64,000 bases of DNA from Cardinalis cardinalis (lineage: Eukaryota; Chordata; Aves; Passeriformes; Cardinalidae): assembly GCA_014549065.1 (NCBI GenBank), contig JACDOX010000024.1, positions 6,047,577 to 6,111,576 of the forward strand. Direction: 5' to 3'. The position numbers and the translations under genes were made by a program. This document shows positions 12,801 to 26,209 of this stretch, in pieces; the stretch's first letter is position 1; every line of letters begins with the position of its first letter. The notes under the pieces are model-generated. The model did not search any database and was not told the DNA's origin. It saw nothing but the letters and a program-made list of their open reading frames with translations.

Positions 12801-14112
12801 AAAAAGGTCTTCTGAGTTGTAGGACACTTTGTACATTCCTAAGCTGTTTTACAGAAACTCTTGAAAAGGCAGTAAGTTTATTTCTACCCAGTCTTTTTTT
12901 ACCAATTTACAGTATTGTTTCTGTGATAGGTTGAAGAATTTAAGATGCATTAAGATTGCAATATCTTCTGACAATCTCAGAAAATCTGAGAAACTGGAAA
13001 TTTCACCCATCTTTTCTGAGTCATAGCTCAGTGCTCAACAGGGTCCTCTTCTCTTGCATCACTTGGTGATACGCTGATGCAACACCACTTTGAAATCAAA
13101 GTAATGCATAGTTTAATTTTTTTCCTGGTTTACTGTTCATTTCCACAGTATACTTGTCATGTTTTAAGAAAAACAGGAAGCACTGACNGACACCAGTTTA
13201 TTAGATTTTGCCCCAGAAAGGAGCAGAGTAGGTCAACAAGCAGTGACAAAATAGATTACAGCAAAAACACTCGTTCCAGTACAAATCATTCATTTACCTT
13301 CTGCCAATTCACTTCTCATGAACATCAGTGCAGGAGTTGCTCCCATCCATACTGACAGCTGACATATACAAGACAACACCACTATTCTGCAGAGATTCTA
13401 AGAAACAGTAACAAAGTATGTTTTAGTGAACAGTATGAAGCCTTGGAAGGAAACCCTCAGTATGTTTCTGTCTTAAAGTTCACAGTTCTTTTAATTGTTT
13501 CTTTACAGAAGTATTTCAAAACATCTTCAAGCAGAAATTGTTTACTAGTGATGTAACAAACCCTGTAGACATTGAACTGCAAAACCAGTAAGTTTTATTA
13601 CTTGTTCTGANAGCTTTGATTTACAGCTCTGGAGAAAGATCACATAATTTTTGCTGATTTCCACTGGTTGAATATCATGTCACTGGTCTTAGAGAAAAAG
13701 AAGAAATGCTCAAAATAAAACTATCCTACTGGAAAAGGAAATTTTTACAATGTGTTTCATAGCCATCATTCACATGGAACAAGCTTGCTATTGTTTAAAA
13801 GGAGCACAGATGCCACAATAAAAACTAACAGCAGCCATAGTTAATAAAATGGTAGCTGCAATATAAGAAATTTATGGTTTAAGATTAAACCAGCTTCTCT
13901 TCTTCAGGGATCTTTCCTTTCATTACAGGAAATCACTATGAATCACATTTTCAAAGCAAATAACTAGGAAATGAGCTTTGCAAATTCAGTGGGTNCAATT
14001 TACTGCTGAAACATTTATTTTCAAAAAGTGTCTGTTCTTCTATTTGTGAAAGCCCCTAATAATTTCTTACAATTTAATCATAAATATACACTTACATATA
14101 CTGAAGCTATTT
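9834..14112. other. Gene-free stretch
   Basis: Unique AT-rich DNA. The longest frames (11440-11742 minus, 13077-13355 plus, 10513-10749 minus) carry no recognisable domain and no paired splice sites. No interspersed repeat family recognised. Confidence 0.6.
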
Positions 14113-14206
14113 CTTGGGGTTTTTTTGGGTTTTTGTTTGTTTGTTTGTTTGTTTGGGGTTTTTTTGTTTTGTTGCTGTTGTTGGGGTTTTTCTGGGGTTT
14201 TTTTAT
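14113..14206 (+). repeat. (GTTT)n / G+T-rich simple repeat
   Basis: T-rich tract with GGGG and GTTT units: five clean GTTT copies lie around 14136-14156, flanked by GGGGTTTTTTT blocks. It has several separated G-runs (GGGG, GGG, GGGG, GGGG, GGGG) on the plus strand. Translations across it give low-complexity Phe/Leu/Val-rich frames (14028-14442), which I reject as genes. Confidence 0.9.
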
Positions 14207-15044
14207 TACTTCTGTTTCATGTGTCTTTTGAGGCTGTGGTTCCAGTAGCATTGGAACATTGTTTCAGTTTGAGAACACAGCTCACTGCTTTGGGAGTTAG
14301 ATACTGTGTACTTGCAAGACAAAAAACCTGTATTTNGAAAATATTTTTTTCATCTGTTTTAATTTTTGCTGTTGTATTTTATAGTACTACTGCATTTTTT
14401 ACAGTCTTTGAGCCACCTGCACATTTCCTCCANCCCCCATAACAAGATTTTTAAGGTNAAGTGTTTATAGATGCTTCTGTTTGCCATGTAGTCAAAATTC
14501 AGTTAAATGACTGACATGCTGGCCATTTCACCTAAAATGCATAATATGTACTATGTGTTTCACATAACTGTGTAAAATGTAGAGCTGAGAGTTATTAGGT
14601 ATTAAAAGAGAAGCTAATAACCTACAACNCCAACAATTTCCATTTTGTAAGTTCCTCTTCTTTTCAGTGTAAGCAGACACCATTTGTTTTTACATTAACT
14701 AGTAGTTACTGGTAAGCAACTAACTCATAGTTATTAAAACTTATAAAATAAATTTACTCACAGATTTGTCTCAGTTCAATTATCAATTANAAATGACACA
14801 GAGCATACAGTTTATTTTTGTCACTTGCAGTCCTCCAAACTCCTGGAATTTTCCAAAAAGACTAAACATTACAAGGTCAGATTACCAGGACCCACAAGTA
14901 GCGTCAGCATGTACTCTGAGAACTGCAGAACACAGCAGACCTTTTAAAAGAGGGAAATAGGAAAGAGAAAGATGTACCATAGGACTTAAGTCATATTAGA
15001 AGGGTGCTTCCTAACACTTTGTCAAGGAAGGGTCTTTATGATCC
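14207..15044. other. Gene-free stretch
   Basis: Unique sequence with no recognised exon or repeat. It holds a 64-codon frame (14766-14960) of no known type. Confidence 0.55.
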
Positions 15045-15092
15045 ATTATATATGTGTATGTGTATATATATGGGAGTGGGTGGGTGTGTGTA
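15045..15092 (+). repeat. Short TA/TG-rich tract
   Basis: Mixed dinucleotide run of TATATATGTGTATGTGTATA followed by TATATGGG and a GTGGGTGGGTGTGTGTAT block. It is a degenerate (TA)n/(GT)n microsatellite, probably old. Confidence 0.8.
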
Positions 15093-17910
15093 TTTTTTCC
15101 ACAGATAATTTCCTTCCTACAATAACTATTGAAGACAATTGCTTTAGAAGACTAAAGAAACTTGCTCCAAGTGTGAGGATTTTTTCCCTGCATCCTCATT
15201 TTCATTAGCAATTTTCATTAAATAGACATAATGTGTGGCTTGAAACAAAATCCATTTAAAATGTTCACTAACTAACAGCATGTAGCACTGACATTGCATT
15301 AGGTCTTTAGTGTNGAATTTACCTTTGTCGTCGCCTCTTGTGAAATCTGCACAACTTCCAACCTGACACACAGTGGGAAAGAGACTTTGGGACTTCTGTG
15401 CCTTTCAGAAAGATTAGTTCTCTAAAATGGCATTAAAAAATCATCAAATAATTGCCTGTAATTTTGAAATTTATTNATTATTATTTAAACAAAAGGAGGG
15501 TTTGGAATCACAGTGATTATGTAGTCTCAGTCACCTGGAAAAGACTGTAAAGCGATGGCCATCCAAAAGCACTGAGATTAGTAAAACTGATAAGGTAGGA
15601 TATGAATTTGTAAGGATGGCCAGTTTAGTGTCCAAAGACATTAGTGAAAAGTCAGAAGAGATGCAAAGAGTNGTGTATTGTGGCATTTTCCAGCCTTGGA
15701 GTCCTGTGTGGGGAAGGTGTACGTTGTTCAGCAGGCGCCTGTTCTGGAGCACAGCCCTACTCTTCAGGTGGGTTATGCAACTCCTGGAGCACTGGCATTA
15801 ATCAGAAGCTCACTGGTCTCATCAGGTATGGCTATGTGCATTTAGGCATGCCAGGAAATTTGTGTTTGAAAAAACTTCTACTTCTTATTGTTTCTTTAAA
15901 GTGCAGCAGGCATAAATCAAGAAATATTAACACCAATATCATGTTTATTGTCCTAACATTGAATTGTCTTCAAGATTATGNATTTTGATATTCTTTAATT
16001 AGGCAATATGCATTATGATTTCTGATGGAGTTCTGCCTTAATTTATTGCATTAAATGTTATCCCAACATATGTGTTTTGACTGGCTGAGGGCCAACACTT
16101 GTAATAATCAATCCAGCGACATTATTTCACAGTTTCTAATATTTCTTTGCTACAATCAGCAATACTCTTTATTAGAATAAAAGTCAAACCAATTGATACT
16201 ATTAGACCTAATCTCCAAAGTTTGAGTATATAAATAAGCAAGATAATATTTTATCTTGGAAATATTTTCTTCGGTTAATTCCCTAAAGCAATTTACAGAT
16301 ACTCTACTCTGTTATCAAAATGAATTGTATAATTCACTGTGTGGTCATTTCCAACAAAATATTACATCTTCTGTGTATCTGAGTGGCTTTACACTTTAAG
16401 TATCCTACAAGACTTTAAACATCCAGTACATATTTTCTAAAATAAGAGCTTTCTTCTTAGTTTGGAGTGCTATAACTTCCAGTTGTTTGCTGCCCCCAAT
16501 ATTTGTAACAGGGCAAAAAATGTCACATTGATTAATGCCTGTATGTCCCTTGCTCTCTGTCAGATATTTCTTTTTTTGAACAAGTACTCCAGAGACATTT
16601 TATGATGATGTTAGCAGGAGAGATATTTAGCTGTNTCAGTGTTTCACCAGGTTTACCATTTGAATTAACGCGTTAATTTAAGCTACAAAAGCCAGAATTT
16701 GAACNTTTCTGAAAGGAAATTTAAGGCTGTCAGGTGCAAGTAAATATTCCTTAAAATTCAGTCTGAAGGACTGAGAGGGCCATAGAATGAAAAGAAAGCA
16801 ACAGATCTAAATAAGAAAGAGGCAGACACAGCCATTAATACATCTTTTCAGATATTTCGGAATAGTGGTGAATGGAGATGACTGTAAAGCAAATGCCATA
16901 AGATAAGAGCTACTGCTATTTTCTCCTAATACATAAATGACAAGGTCTATAAACTCCAAAATCATGGAGGAGCATGTTAGACTTGAAGCATGACAGCTTC
17001 CAGAATAAAGACATATACCTAATAAAATTCTCATTATTAATAAATAAACATTTTTTGAGTACTGACAGCTACAAAGTGATTAGTATTTGGAAAGATTGCT
17101 GCAATATCTTGGGCACTGAGGCTACAAATAGCAAAGCCCTCTGTCCTTTGTCAAGTACTTTAATTTTGCACATGCATTGAGGTTTAAAATTGAGGTAGTG
17201 AAGTACTTGTAGTGACAACTCATAAGGAAATGAAAAAGCATATACATAACACAGAGCAAATGTACAAGAAACACACATTACCATGCAACCTTTTGATTTG
17301 CTGAACATCATTTGAATCTTATANTGATGGCACACAAATGTATCAAAAGAGAACACCTCTTTTACAAGTTGAGAAGATATATCCTGCATTTACAAAATTT
17401 AAATAAGTGGATGAAGAGAGAGAGATGAGAAGAGGACTGAGTTTTCATGCTTCTGACAGTCCTGTGCATTGAAAACTCAACTGAAAATCAATTGAAAATA
17501 ATAATATTAAAAAAAAAGAAATTAAAAGGGTTTAACTGGTATTTTAACACACAGCTATGAGTGAGCAAATACTGCTGTTCTGGTGCTCCTGCTGGGCTAA
17601 ATGCAGACCAGAGAAGTACTATACTGTGCCTGCCATCAGCCTGCTATTATTTCTTCAGCAAAACCTTCATTCCCTACTGCTGCTAAACACTCACTTCTGA
17701 ACAAGCATAACNTGAGGAAGGGAAAGCCCATTCTTCTCATGATATTTAAGGCAAAATCCACCAACAATTGTTTTGCTGTCTCAGCCCTGATATGCATGTA
17801 TTGCAAATATGTAGCCATTCTTCTGGAGAAAACAAAAGTGGAAAATTTCCTGGTTTGTGTCACTTTCCAGCTTCAACAGTGATGACATGACCAAATAATT
17901 TTTGTCCATC
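15093..17910. other. Gene-free stretch
   Basis: Unique AT-rich DNA. It contains a perfect 16-bp palindrome at 16663-16678 (AATTAACGCGTTAATT) and two acceptor-donor juxtapositions of moderate quality: CTACTCTTCAG|GTGGGT near 15776 and GGTCTCATCAG|GTATGG near 15826. The open frames at 15531-15988 overlap on both strands and look fortuitous. Confidence 0.55.
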
Positions 17911-17975
17911 CATTTCTCTGTTTATAAAATGGAGATGATGAGGCCTTGTTCATGAAGGATTCAGGCTTATAATTG
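17911..17975 (+). mobile_element. Possible MIR (CORE-SINE) relic
   Basis: The string CATTTCTCTGTTTATAAAAT followed by GGAGATGATGAGGCC resembles the best-conserved part of amniote MIR elements, a CTCATCTGTAAAATGGGGAT-like core followed by a GAGGATT-like segment (here GAAGGATTC near 17956). MIR relics occur in bird genomes at low density. The match is short and based on memory, so it could be coincidence. Confidence 0.35.
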
Positions 17976-20900
17976 AAAACTCTGACTAAAACTAGGTCTT
18001 ATTAACTGTGGAAACGGTCACCAGATGTTCCAGAGGAAAATAAATCCCTTTACAGTGCACCTATTATTGTGCAATGCTGCTGAATGGATAAAAAAAAGAT
18101 ATTTCATGATTCAAAGGAGTTGTGAGCCAATCCTTGCAAGCTCCATGTCTATCTCTCAGCTCTGGGTGGGCTCAGTGTGCCTGTATGAAAGGACTCTGCT
18201 GCCTTCTTTACATTTCTGTCCTACCTGCCATGGCAGAAGAGAGGGTGCCCAAGGCATGCCCCTCACCCAGGCAACCCCACCCCACAGCGCCTCCCTCCCC
18301 AGCCGTGCAAGAGCTGTGGCTGCTCCCTGTGGCTGCAGACCTCTGCCAGGCAGATTTGCTGCACTTGGCTTGCACTTGGCTAATCAACTTCAATTGCTAA
18401 TTCCTAGTGACTTTAATGAGAACACAAACACAGGCAATCCCTATCTAATCAACATTATCTGGACTAGCAGAAGAGAAGATTTAGCTTCTGGTCATAAAAT
18501 TATCTCTTCTTTAATTTTTAAGGGTTGTCAGTTGAAAACTCTTTCAGTCCTCTTCCCACCTTTCTCTTTTCATACACTGAATATAGACATTTTGTAACAT
18601 GCAGGATACTTTATATATTTGAAATATTTTTCATACCAAAAGACTAGCCTCTTAAAATGGATTTTTTTCCTTTCATTCAGAGGGAAAATAAAATTTGATA
18701 AGCTATAACAAATAACAGGCAAATTCATAGCAAACAAAATTATATCAATTCAACAACATTACATTAATTAAAAGAATCTTTTTCCTCATTTAAAAGTTTT
18801 TACAGGAATTATATTTTTTTCTAAATTAAATATAAATTGTCGCTGTCATTACTAACACCAGCACTTTTCAAGATCTGAAGCTAAGAACTGCTTTACTTTT
18901 TAGATAATGTTGTATAAACATATGCTAGAACTTAGAGCAAGTGCTATGCAATGACCTTGTAGGAGCTGCTTTTATGTGAATATTCCGTTATTTCTATCAA
19001 TTACCAGTGTAGGATCTTACTGTTACATCAATAGAAAGATATTGGCTTTTTTGAGGCTCCTTGCAGATCAATGTTTCGATAAATCCAGTATCCTGTAATC
19101 AGACTCCTGGATAAGTGATACCATTATTTTCCAAATATCTACTCTTAGAATGANTTCTTAAAGCACTATTGAAGCACTCTCTGTGCCACAGTACACAACA
19201 ATCTTTACTTCCTCATCTTTATTTCATAAGCAGTCAGAGACACTGAAAAAACTTAATTTCTGATCATCAGAAATCAGAAACATTTGAAATATGTCTGAGA
19301 AAAAAGTGTTAATAATTTACTCAATTTTCTTTCCAGTTTTTTTTTTTGCAATGAATCATTTAACTGTAACAGCAAGTATAGGACTTGTTTTGGCTTCTAT
19401 TTCAAGATGGAGTGAGGAAAGAAACTGCTGAGTTTCCTGTCAAAATNCTTGCCACTGCTAAAAAAAATAAAGCCATAGGGTTTTCAACTTGTGAGTTTCT
19501 AAAATCATGAAAGTTTATTTAAGTAAAACATTAAACATTAAACTTAGTATATCTCTATGCCTCAATCTGGAGGCAGTGCATCACAATGGGAAAGGATATG
19601 TAAACAGAAGTGACTGAAACTGGCTACTCCCACTCCCTCCATATGATAGTGTGGGGCTTATTTTGGTTTAAATTCAATCTGGATTGAGTGATTCAACTCA
19701 TTCTTTGGATTGANTGTTATAGCTACTCGTGAGGTTGGACTCTTTTTTTAAGAAAAAATTTTAAGTACATAGTGGAATATCTTGTCGTGGTAGAACCCAC
19801 ACAACTGTTCAGAGCATAATACCTCCATTAGCACTGAAGCACTTAGAGAGAAAGGCTTCTGATTTAGTTGCCTTTGACAAAAATATATTTAATGAATACC
19901 AAAACTGCTCTCAGCGGTGAAGCAGCACATGGTAAATGGGGAGAAGCAGGGGTTTAGCTTCAAAACTGTACTTCTACTCAGAACAAAATAAGTGAAGTAG
20001 AGCCAGTCAGAGCAAAGAGTTCATTTGGTACAGCACTTCTGCTCTCCCATACAAGTGCAAAAGGGACTGCAATTTCCCACCTATAGAGCTCAAATGTCAT
20101 CTTTCCTTCAATCTCTACTGATTCTAAAACTTTTTTGAATTACACCCATTTTGCTGAACATTGTGATTGATTTGAAGAATGCATTTCTTAGGGTGTGTGA
20201 TAGAGAAGTTTGTCACTAGTCAGTGCATTGGGAATTTCTGGAAGTAAATGACTCTTGTCTGTGAAACAGATTAAACAGGCTCTTCCTACACTCAGGAAGG
20301 AGCNGATCTCACCTTTGAAGGATGAATGGGATAGAATAAAGCCATGTTTATCAGAGAAATTTTAACAGCCACTCATGAGAAAATATTCATCCATCTTTGT
20401 CTCATATTCAGAAGTATTTTATTTTCCTGAAGGTAACCTGTGATTACAAATGAATGAGCAACTCCAAACAGTAATTCCTGGAGGAATTATGTAGAGATAG
20501 TACTAAATTTATATTTGCAGATTCTCATAACTAATTAATAAATTGTTGATTTATGCTTTCACAATTTTTTTCAAATCCTGGCAGTATTTTATAGAACCTT
20601 TGAATTAACTTTGGCTTTTTTTGAATGCCTGAATCTTGGTGAGGCTGTTAGATGTTGTCTCCTGACTGACTGGTAGGCAGCATATCTTTTTACAGCCAGG
20701 CAAAATTCAAATTTTCTACATTTTTAGCTTTTCAGACAACCTAGGGAGCAGAGCACAGCTTGTAGAAATTGTGCTGCAATGAGATTTATTGCCACCCAGC
20801 AGCAACTTCCTCAATATAAGTGGGAATAATTGCTCCCTAAAGTATATGAATATTACACAAAAGATTACCTATTCTGAAAGGACTCTGGTGTTTAAGCGCT

Positions 20901-23725
20901 GAATCAAGCAGCCAAATTTTAAGAAGAACATTATTTTTGTTCCTGTNAATGTAACATTGAATTGAATCCTCTGTGATTATGGGAACCAGATTTCAACTGC
21001 AAGCTCTCATTCTATTCTTTTGTCACAGTGTCTCTCTCCAGTTCCTTCACTGAATGCATCCTTACTTGNTATTACTTTTCATAAACATCAGTCAATTCTT
21101 GGCAAAATGTTCTTTTTTGCTAAAATATTTGCAATATTTTGGAAAGAAAAAAAAAATCACTGCTTTTTTTTAAGGATTTCTGTTTCCACTGTGTACAAAA
21201 CAGATGTTAATGTTAATGTATAAAGCAGATGTTAATGCATATAATTTAATATCCCTTTAATATCCCTTGTGNAAAAAAAAGGTAAATTTTTACACCTAGC
21301 TGCACACCCGGACTGAAGTGCAGTGGTAATGTCCAAATTTCCAAGAAATACTTAATTTAGAATGATAATTACAGAACTTCAAAGACATATTTTTATTTTT
21401 CTTTTTTTTTTTCCCAGATGATTTGGGACCACGGGATACATTCTTAAGTTCAAAATAGATCTCCCAGGAGTTGCATTTTCTGTCCTGAGTGTATTTGCAA
21501 AACAGNTCAAGAGAACTTCCACTTGTGGTATAGAAAATGAAGAGGACAGGAATTACTATTATCAATTCTCTTCTTGAAACTGCAGCAGTGTGCACTTTNT
21601 CTGTGGAGACACTTAACTCTGTTGTCCTGAATTTAGCATCTTCCTTATTTACATGTAGAACACGTTTTTTCTTGCATACTACCTTACCTGACAGGGCAGA
21701 TCAGGCTCTCAGTTCTGGTGTCTTGTAGCATAATGCCTCCCAGAGCAGAGAAGAAAAATTTCAGGGAAGGTCAAACTCAGTGTCTGCCCTTTTGGGAAGA
21801 CTGGAGTCAGGAGAAGTGGGACTTTTAGGCAACTCAGCTGTATGAAATTCTGAGCAATCTTTTATGAACTCAGAAAAAACTCAAATCTAGGATCTTTTGC
21901 AGAAGGACAATAAAATCATCTTCTTTACACTTGGATTAATTATTTGCCAAATTTTGAGTTGCTTCAAAGTGCAAACAATATGAGACTCAGATTTTTAAGA
22001 CAAACAAAGCTTTGTCTTTTCTACCTTCTCTGAAGTGATGGATATTTTGGCTGCAATTTATAGATACATACATAAATTATGTATTTGTATAAATGTCTAT
22101 GCATACTAGTCAATCGGGATAGAGTCTGATCAAGGAAAATCCTTGATAAGAATCTAACAGGATGCCTTGATAAAACTAACAGGAACATTTCCCAAAACTA
22201 CAAGTAACTGGAAAAAGTATAAGGCAACACTTATGACTCTTGAGAGCTTTGCTTTCAGTTTTGAAAATCAGGAGCACTTCATTTTCAGAGCCATACCCTG
22301 ATGGGATGAGTTTCCTAAGATATAGAAAAACTTAGCACTAATGCAACATAATGAAGGCTTCAGAAAAACACAAACAAATAGTGATTCATGTGGAAGGGAC
22401 ATTTGTTTGTACCATATCACACCTGAAATTGTTATAAACAGCAGTTGTTTTTTTTGTCTGCTCTTCTTTAAAGCAAACTTGAATTTTTCTTTTCTTTTTT
22501 TTTAATAGAACTATATATTTTTAATGAACTCTTCTTTTTTTAGGATACATTTATATAAAGGTAATGTTCAAGAGGCGCAAGATACACCATGTCTTTGAAA
22601 ATTTAAATTTGCGANCAACAGCAGCTACTTATGATCTGTAACTTTGATTTGTGCTCATNTAGCTGAGTTAAGAGAGCTGTCAGCCCCTATTCTAATAATA
22701 AATTTCCTTCACTTAATGATAAAATGTATGCTGTATTCGGTTAATGTTCTGAGACCAAAATCATATGTGAAGATTTTTTCAATATACCTACCTTTTCTTT
22801 CTAATAAATCAAATTTAACACTAAATAAACATTTAATCTAATTTTAAATATTATTATATTAAATATTATTATTTGAATCTAACAAACTGGTACAGATACT
22901 TAAGATAAAAGCAAATACTTTGAATGTAGTATTTTCAAAATACTTTCTTTATTCTGTTTATTACTGAAGTCTGTTTTTTAAATTTGTTTTGNTTTCCAGA
23001 GTGTGAAAATTATTTGCATTAACAGTCCTTGCTGTGGGCAATGAATCCCACTGTGCTAATATTTCAGGAGTCTGTATCCAGTCTCAGCTTAGAACATCTA
23101 AATCTCACTTGTTTCAGCAGATGTCCTAGTGGAATTGTATAAAGAAACCACTCATGAAGACCTCCAAGGTACCTGTATGTCATAGAAATTATTTGACTTG
23201 GAGTGGTGTANATATGAATGGAAGTCCTTAAAAAAACTCAGATACATGAGCACAAATCAGAATTATATGTCTTAAGTAGCTGCCATTGTCAGCAAATTTG
23301 AATTTTGAAAGACATTATGTGTCTTGCATATCTTGAAAATTAGCTTCATTAAAATGTATCCTAAAACAAGAATTCATAGTTTAAAACACTATAGGTGCCA
23401 GAAGCTACATTAGACTTTCATATTTCTGATACAGTTTAACCTATGTGGACCATTTTACATAGTTAGGAACNTTTTTGTGAGCTGACTGAGTAGGGGCAGA
23501 GTGGAATGGAGATTGCTGAGGAGGGGACTGGAGAATCACTACTCCACAAACTGTTGAGGTCACATCTGAGGGGCCAGCGAGTTTGCTGCCTCCAGTGATG
23601 AACCAGTGATCCAGCCTTTTCCAGGAATTGCTCTGGGGCAGCATCACAGGGTGGGAGGTGGATGCTAGCCCTGATTTTCCTGAGTGGCTTCTAAAAGAAG
23701 TAGCTTCATGTGATGTTTTATTTCG
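17976..23725. other. Gene-free stretch with a GC-richer island
   Basis: Mostly unique AT-rich DNA. A GC-richer patch lies at about 18120-18380 and keeps one frame open from an ATG at 18025 to a stop at 18595-18597 (190 codons). The frame is rich in His, Cys, Pro and Ala in its middle and shows no domain, and the antisense frame over the same patch is also open. I therefore treat it as composition-driven rather than a gene. Poly-T/poly-A runs near 21130, 21400 and 22495 and an AT-rich tract at 22840-22880 are minor features. No interspersed repeat recognised. Confidence 0.55.
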
Positions 23726-23882
23726 TTTCCCTTCCCTTCCCTTCCCTTCCCTTCCCTTCCCTTCCCTTCCCTTCCCTTCCCTTCCCTTCCCTTCCCTTCC
23801 CTTCCCTTCCCTTCCCTTCCCTTCCCTTCCCTTCCCTTCCCTTCCCTTCCCTTCCCTTCCCTTCCCTTCCCTTCCCTTCCCT
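23726..23882 (+). repeat. (TTCCC)n pentanucleotide microsatellite
   Basis: About 31 uninterrupted copies of TTCCC (GGGAA on the minus strand) span 157 bp with no N or substitution. It is a pure homopyrimidine/homopurine tract, able in principle to form triplex (H-DNA). On the minus strand it translates as a Gly-Lys-Gly-Arg-Glu repeat and on the plus strand as a Leu-Pro-Phe-Pro-Ser repeat, which explains the long open frames at 23441-24000; these are not genes. The exact copy number may be limited by sequencing. Confidence 0.98.
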
Positions 23883-24328
23883 TTGCTTTCTTGCTTCTTC
23901 ATCTCTAGAAAAGTGTAGCTATTGTCCTCCTTGTTTCATACTTAACCACAGAAAGAAAAATGGAACATATCAATTTTCTTCTCTAAAGGTGCCTACATAA
24001 TGACATTTTTAGAAGTTTAACTTGAAATGNAACACCCAGGCTAATAAGGGGTCATTGCATTATCACATGCAGGACTGTATTGCATAGTGTATTTTTTTCT
24101 ACTAAAATGCACTTTAGAAAAATACCCTTTATTGTTAATATGTATCATAAACAGTGTACCTGTAGTAATGACCTCTGATATGAAAGAAGAGTGGACACAT
24201 TGCTTTTTATCATATGAATAAAACATTCTCCATTCAAAGAAAGTGTGTTTTTGTGGAATATTTGGTTGGAGCACACATTAGCATCTTTTTAAATATCCCA
24301 TATTGGGAACAAAGGAGTAGTCCAAATT
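23883..24328. other. Gene-free stretch
   Basis: Short unique interval between two simple repeats. A 77-codon minus-strand frame (24041-24274) has no recognisable features. Confidence 0.55.
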
Positions 24329-24420
24329 AAAACAAAACAAAACAAAACAAAACCAAAACAAAAAAAACAAAACAAAACTAAAAAACCAGAAAACAAACAA
24401 AAAAATAAGGCAAACAGAAA
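24329..24420 (+). repeat. A-rich (AAAAC)n tract
   Basis: Repeated AAAAC units, pure at about 24329-24351 and then interrupted (ACCAAAACA, AAAAAAAC, ACTAAAAAACC), in an almost T-free run. It could be a free simple repeat or the A-rich tail of an unrecognised retroposed copy on the plus strand. I could not identify a body upstream. Confidence 0.85.
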
Positions 24421-26209
24421 AACCCAAACCCAATCTCAAAATATTCATAATAATCACAATAATGATTTCTCACTTTAAACCATATCACAAGCCTTACAGC
24501 TCACAGAAAATTATAAAACCTTCCCTGGAACACTAATGCCAGAGGAAAAACAGATAGTAGGTCTTATGTAATTTTCTCAAGTTAATTGTAAATTGTAATA
24601 GCTTTTCAAAATGAGAATGCTTCAGTTTGTGGCACTCATTTTATATTCATACAAACTGTATTTGNATTATAAATATTTAACACCAGGACTCAACCATTTG
24701 GAGTCTCTCTAGGCAGTATCTTCTGTGAGCTGATTTTAAATGCCATGTAGTGAGAGAGATGTACAACACTGTATTCCTACTTTCGATATNTGGAGGTCAG
24801 AGAATGAATCAACTCTTAAAAAAACCCAAAGGGATTTCTGATTTTCAAGTTCACCAGATATTTGGGTTGCAAAACAAATAGGGAATACAGATATTCTAAA
24901 ACTGTGAGGGGGGGGAAGTGGCAGGGAGGAGTAGAAACACTGTCAACACACAGACAGATCTCAGCCCCCAAGGACATGCTTATCTGGAAAAACCTGAAAA
25001 AACCCCAAGGCTTANCTTAGCAGGTAGCACTGCACATGTTTTCTGGTGATGTCTCTAGAGCAGAAATGCAGTACTCTNTCTTAATATCCATAAAAAATAT
25101 ATTCATAAAAATATATCCTTCTATACATTTTGAATTCTTTTCATTTGGGGATCTCAGAATGGGGGTATACTTAGCTACTCTGCCCTAACAGTAAAGCTTC
25201 CATATTGTCCTCATTTTTATCATGCGCAAAAACTGATATTGCGNCCATCAGTTTAGTTATTAAAATGGAAAATGGTTATGTCCTTCAATAAGACAGTGGG
25301 TAATTCCAGAGAACTTAAACATTGTTTATTAGAAGTTGTTCTTGTTGATTTTTAATCTTTTCACTAAGGATNTAATATTCCTTTCAGGAGGTCTGGACAC
25401 TTTACTCTTAACGTGTGCTTGCAGTTATAGATCTCAGAGGGNTTTACATTTTCACCTGCTCTGAAGGACATTCAATTTTCTGAATTNGTTGGTGGCCATC
25501 CTCATTCTGTAACAGACAATGGTTTTTTCATACTGTTTATTAACACTAAGATGCTTGAAAACACATAATGCTGCAGAGAAATTGTCTAGTTTCTTCAGTT
25601 TCAGACTAGAAGAATGAGTTCCGGCTGCTTTCTCCTTTGTCTTTTAAAATGCTTTCCTCTATCCTCAAATAAAAAAAAANTNANTTNAAAAAAGTATATC
25701 AGCAAATATAGGAATTGTAATGAAACCAGAGAAAGCACCTACCTCATCATTTGAATTATTTGTTTCAAGAAAATAAAGCTTAATCTGTATCTAGAGCCTT
25801 TATGAACACACAAGTATGCTGACTCAAATCTAATTATGGCATGACCAATTATTCAATATTATTATGTTTTATTAGCCTTGATTATACACTGAATGAAACA
25901 TCTGTAGCCTAAACAGCAAAATTTACTCGAACAATTATATTGTTTAATGAATGTACAAGTGTGTACAATATAATCAGCTACTCGTAAAGCTTANGGGAAT
26001 AATAGGCATTGACAAGCTGTTGTCATTTAACCATCTCCACAGCCTCTTTCCTTCTCGCTTTATTCCTAAAGAGCTTGAAATTTGGCCAGTGACTTTAACA
26101 GCATTTTTTTTCAAAATATCAGAAAATCCTGTGTAGACCTGCTTTCTCTGCCGTTGGTTCAGTGTGGTTTGATATGTAAACAGGGTGAAGAGAAATGCAC
26201 ACAGCAGAA
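24421..26209. other. Gene-free stretch
   Basis: Unique AT-rich DNA with a G8-G9 run near 24908 and an A-rich run broken by four Ns at 25671-25695. No exon or repeat family recognised. Confidence 0.6.

Noticed and set aside
14028..14442. Phe/Leu/Val-rich frames resembling a membrane protein
   Set aside because: They translate the (GTTT)n and T-rich simple repeat.
23441..24000. Long frames with Gly-Lys-Gly-Arg-Glu or Leu-Pro-Phe-Pro-Ser repeats
   Set aside because: They are translations of the (TTCCC)n microsatellite, whose unit length leaves several frames open.
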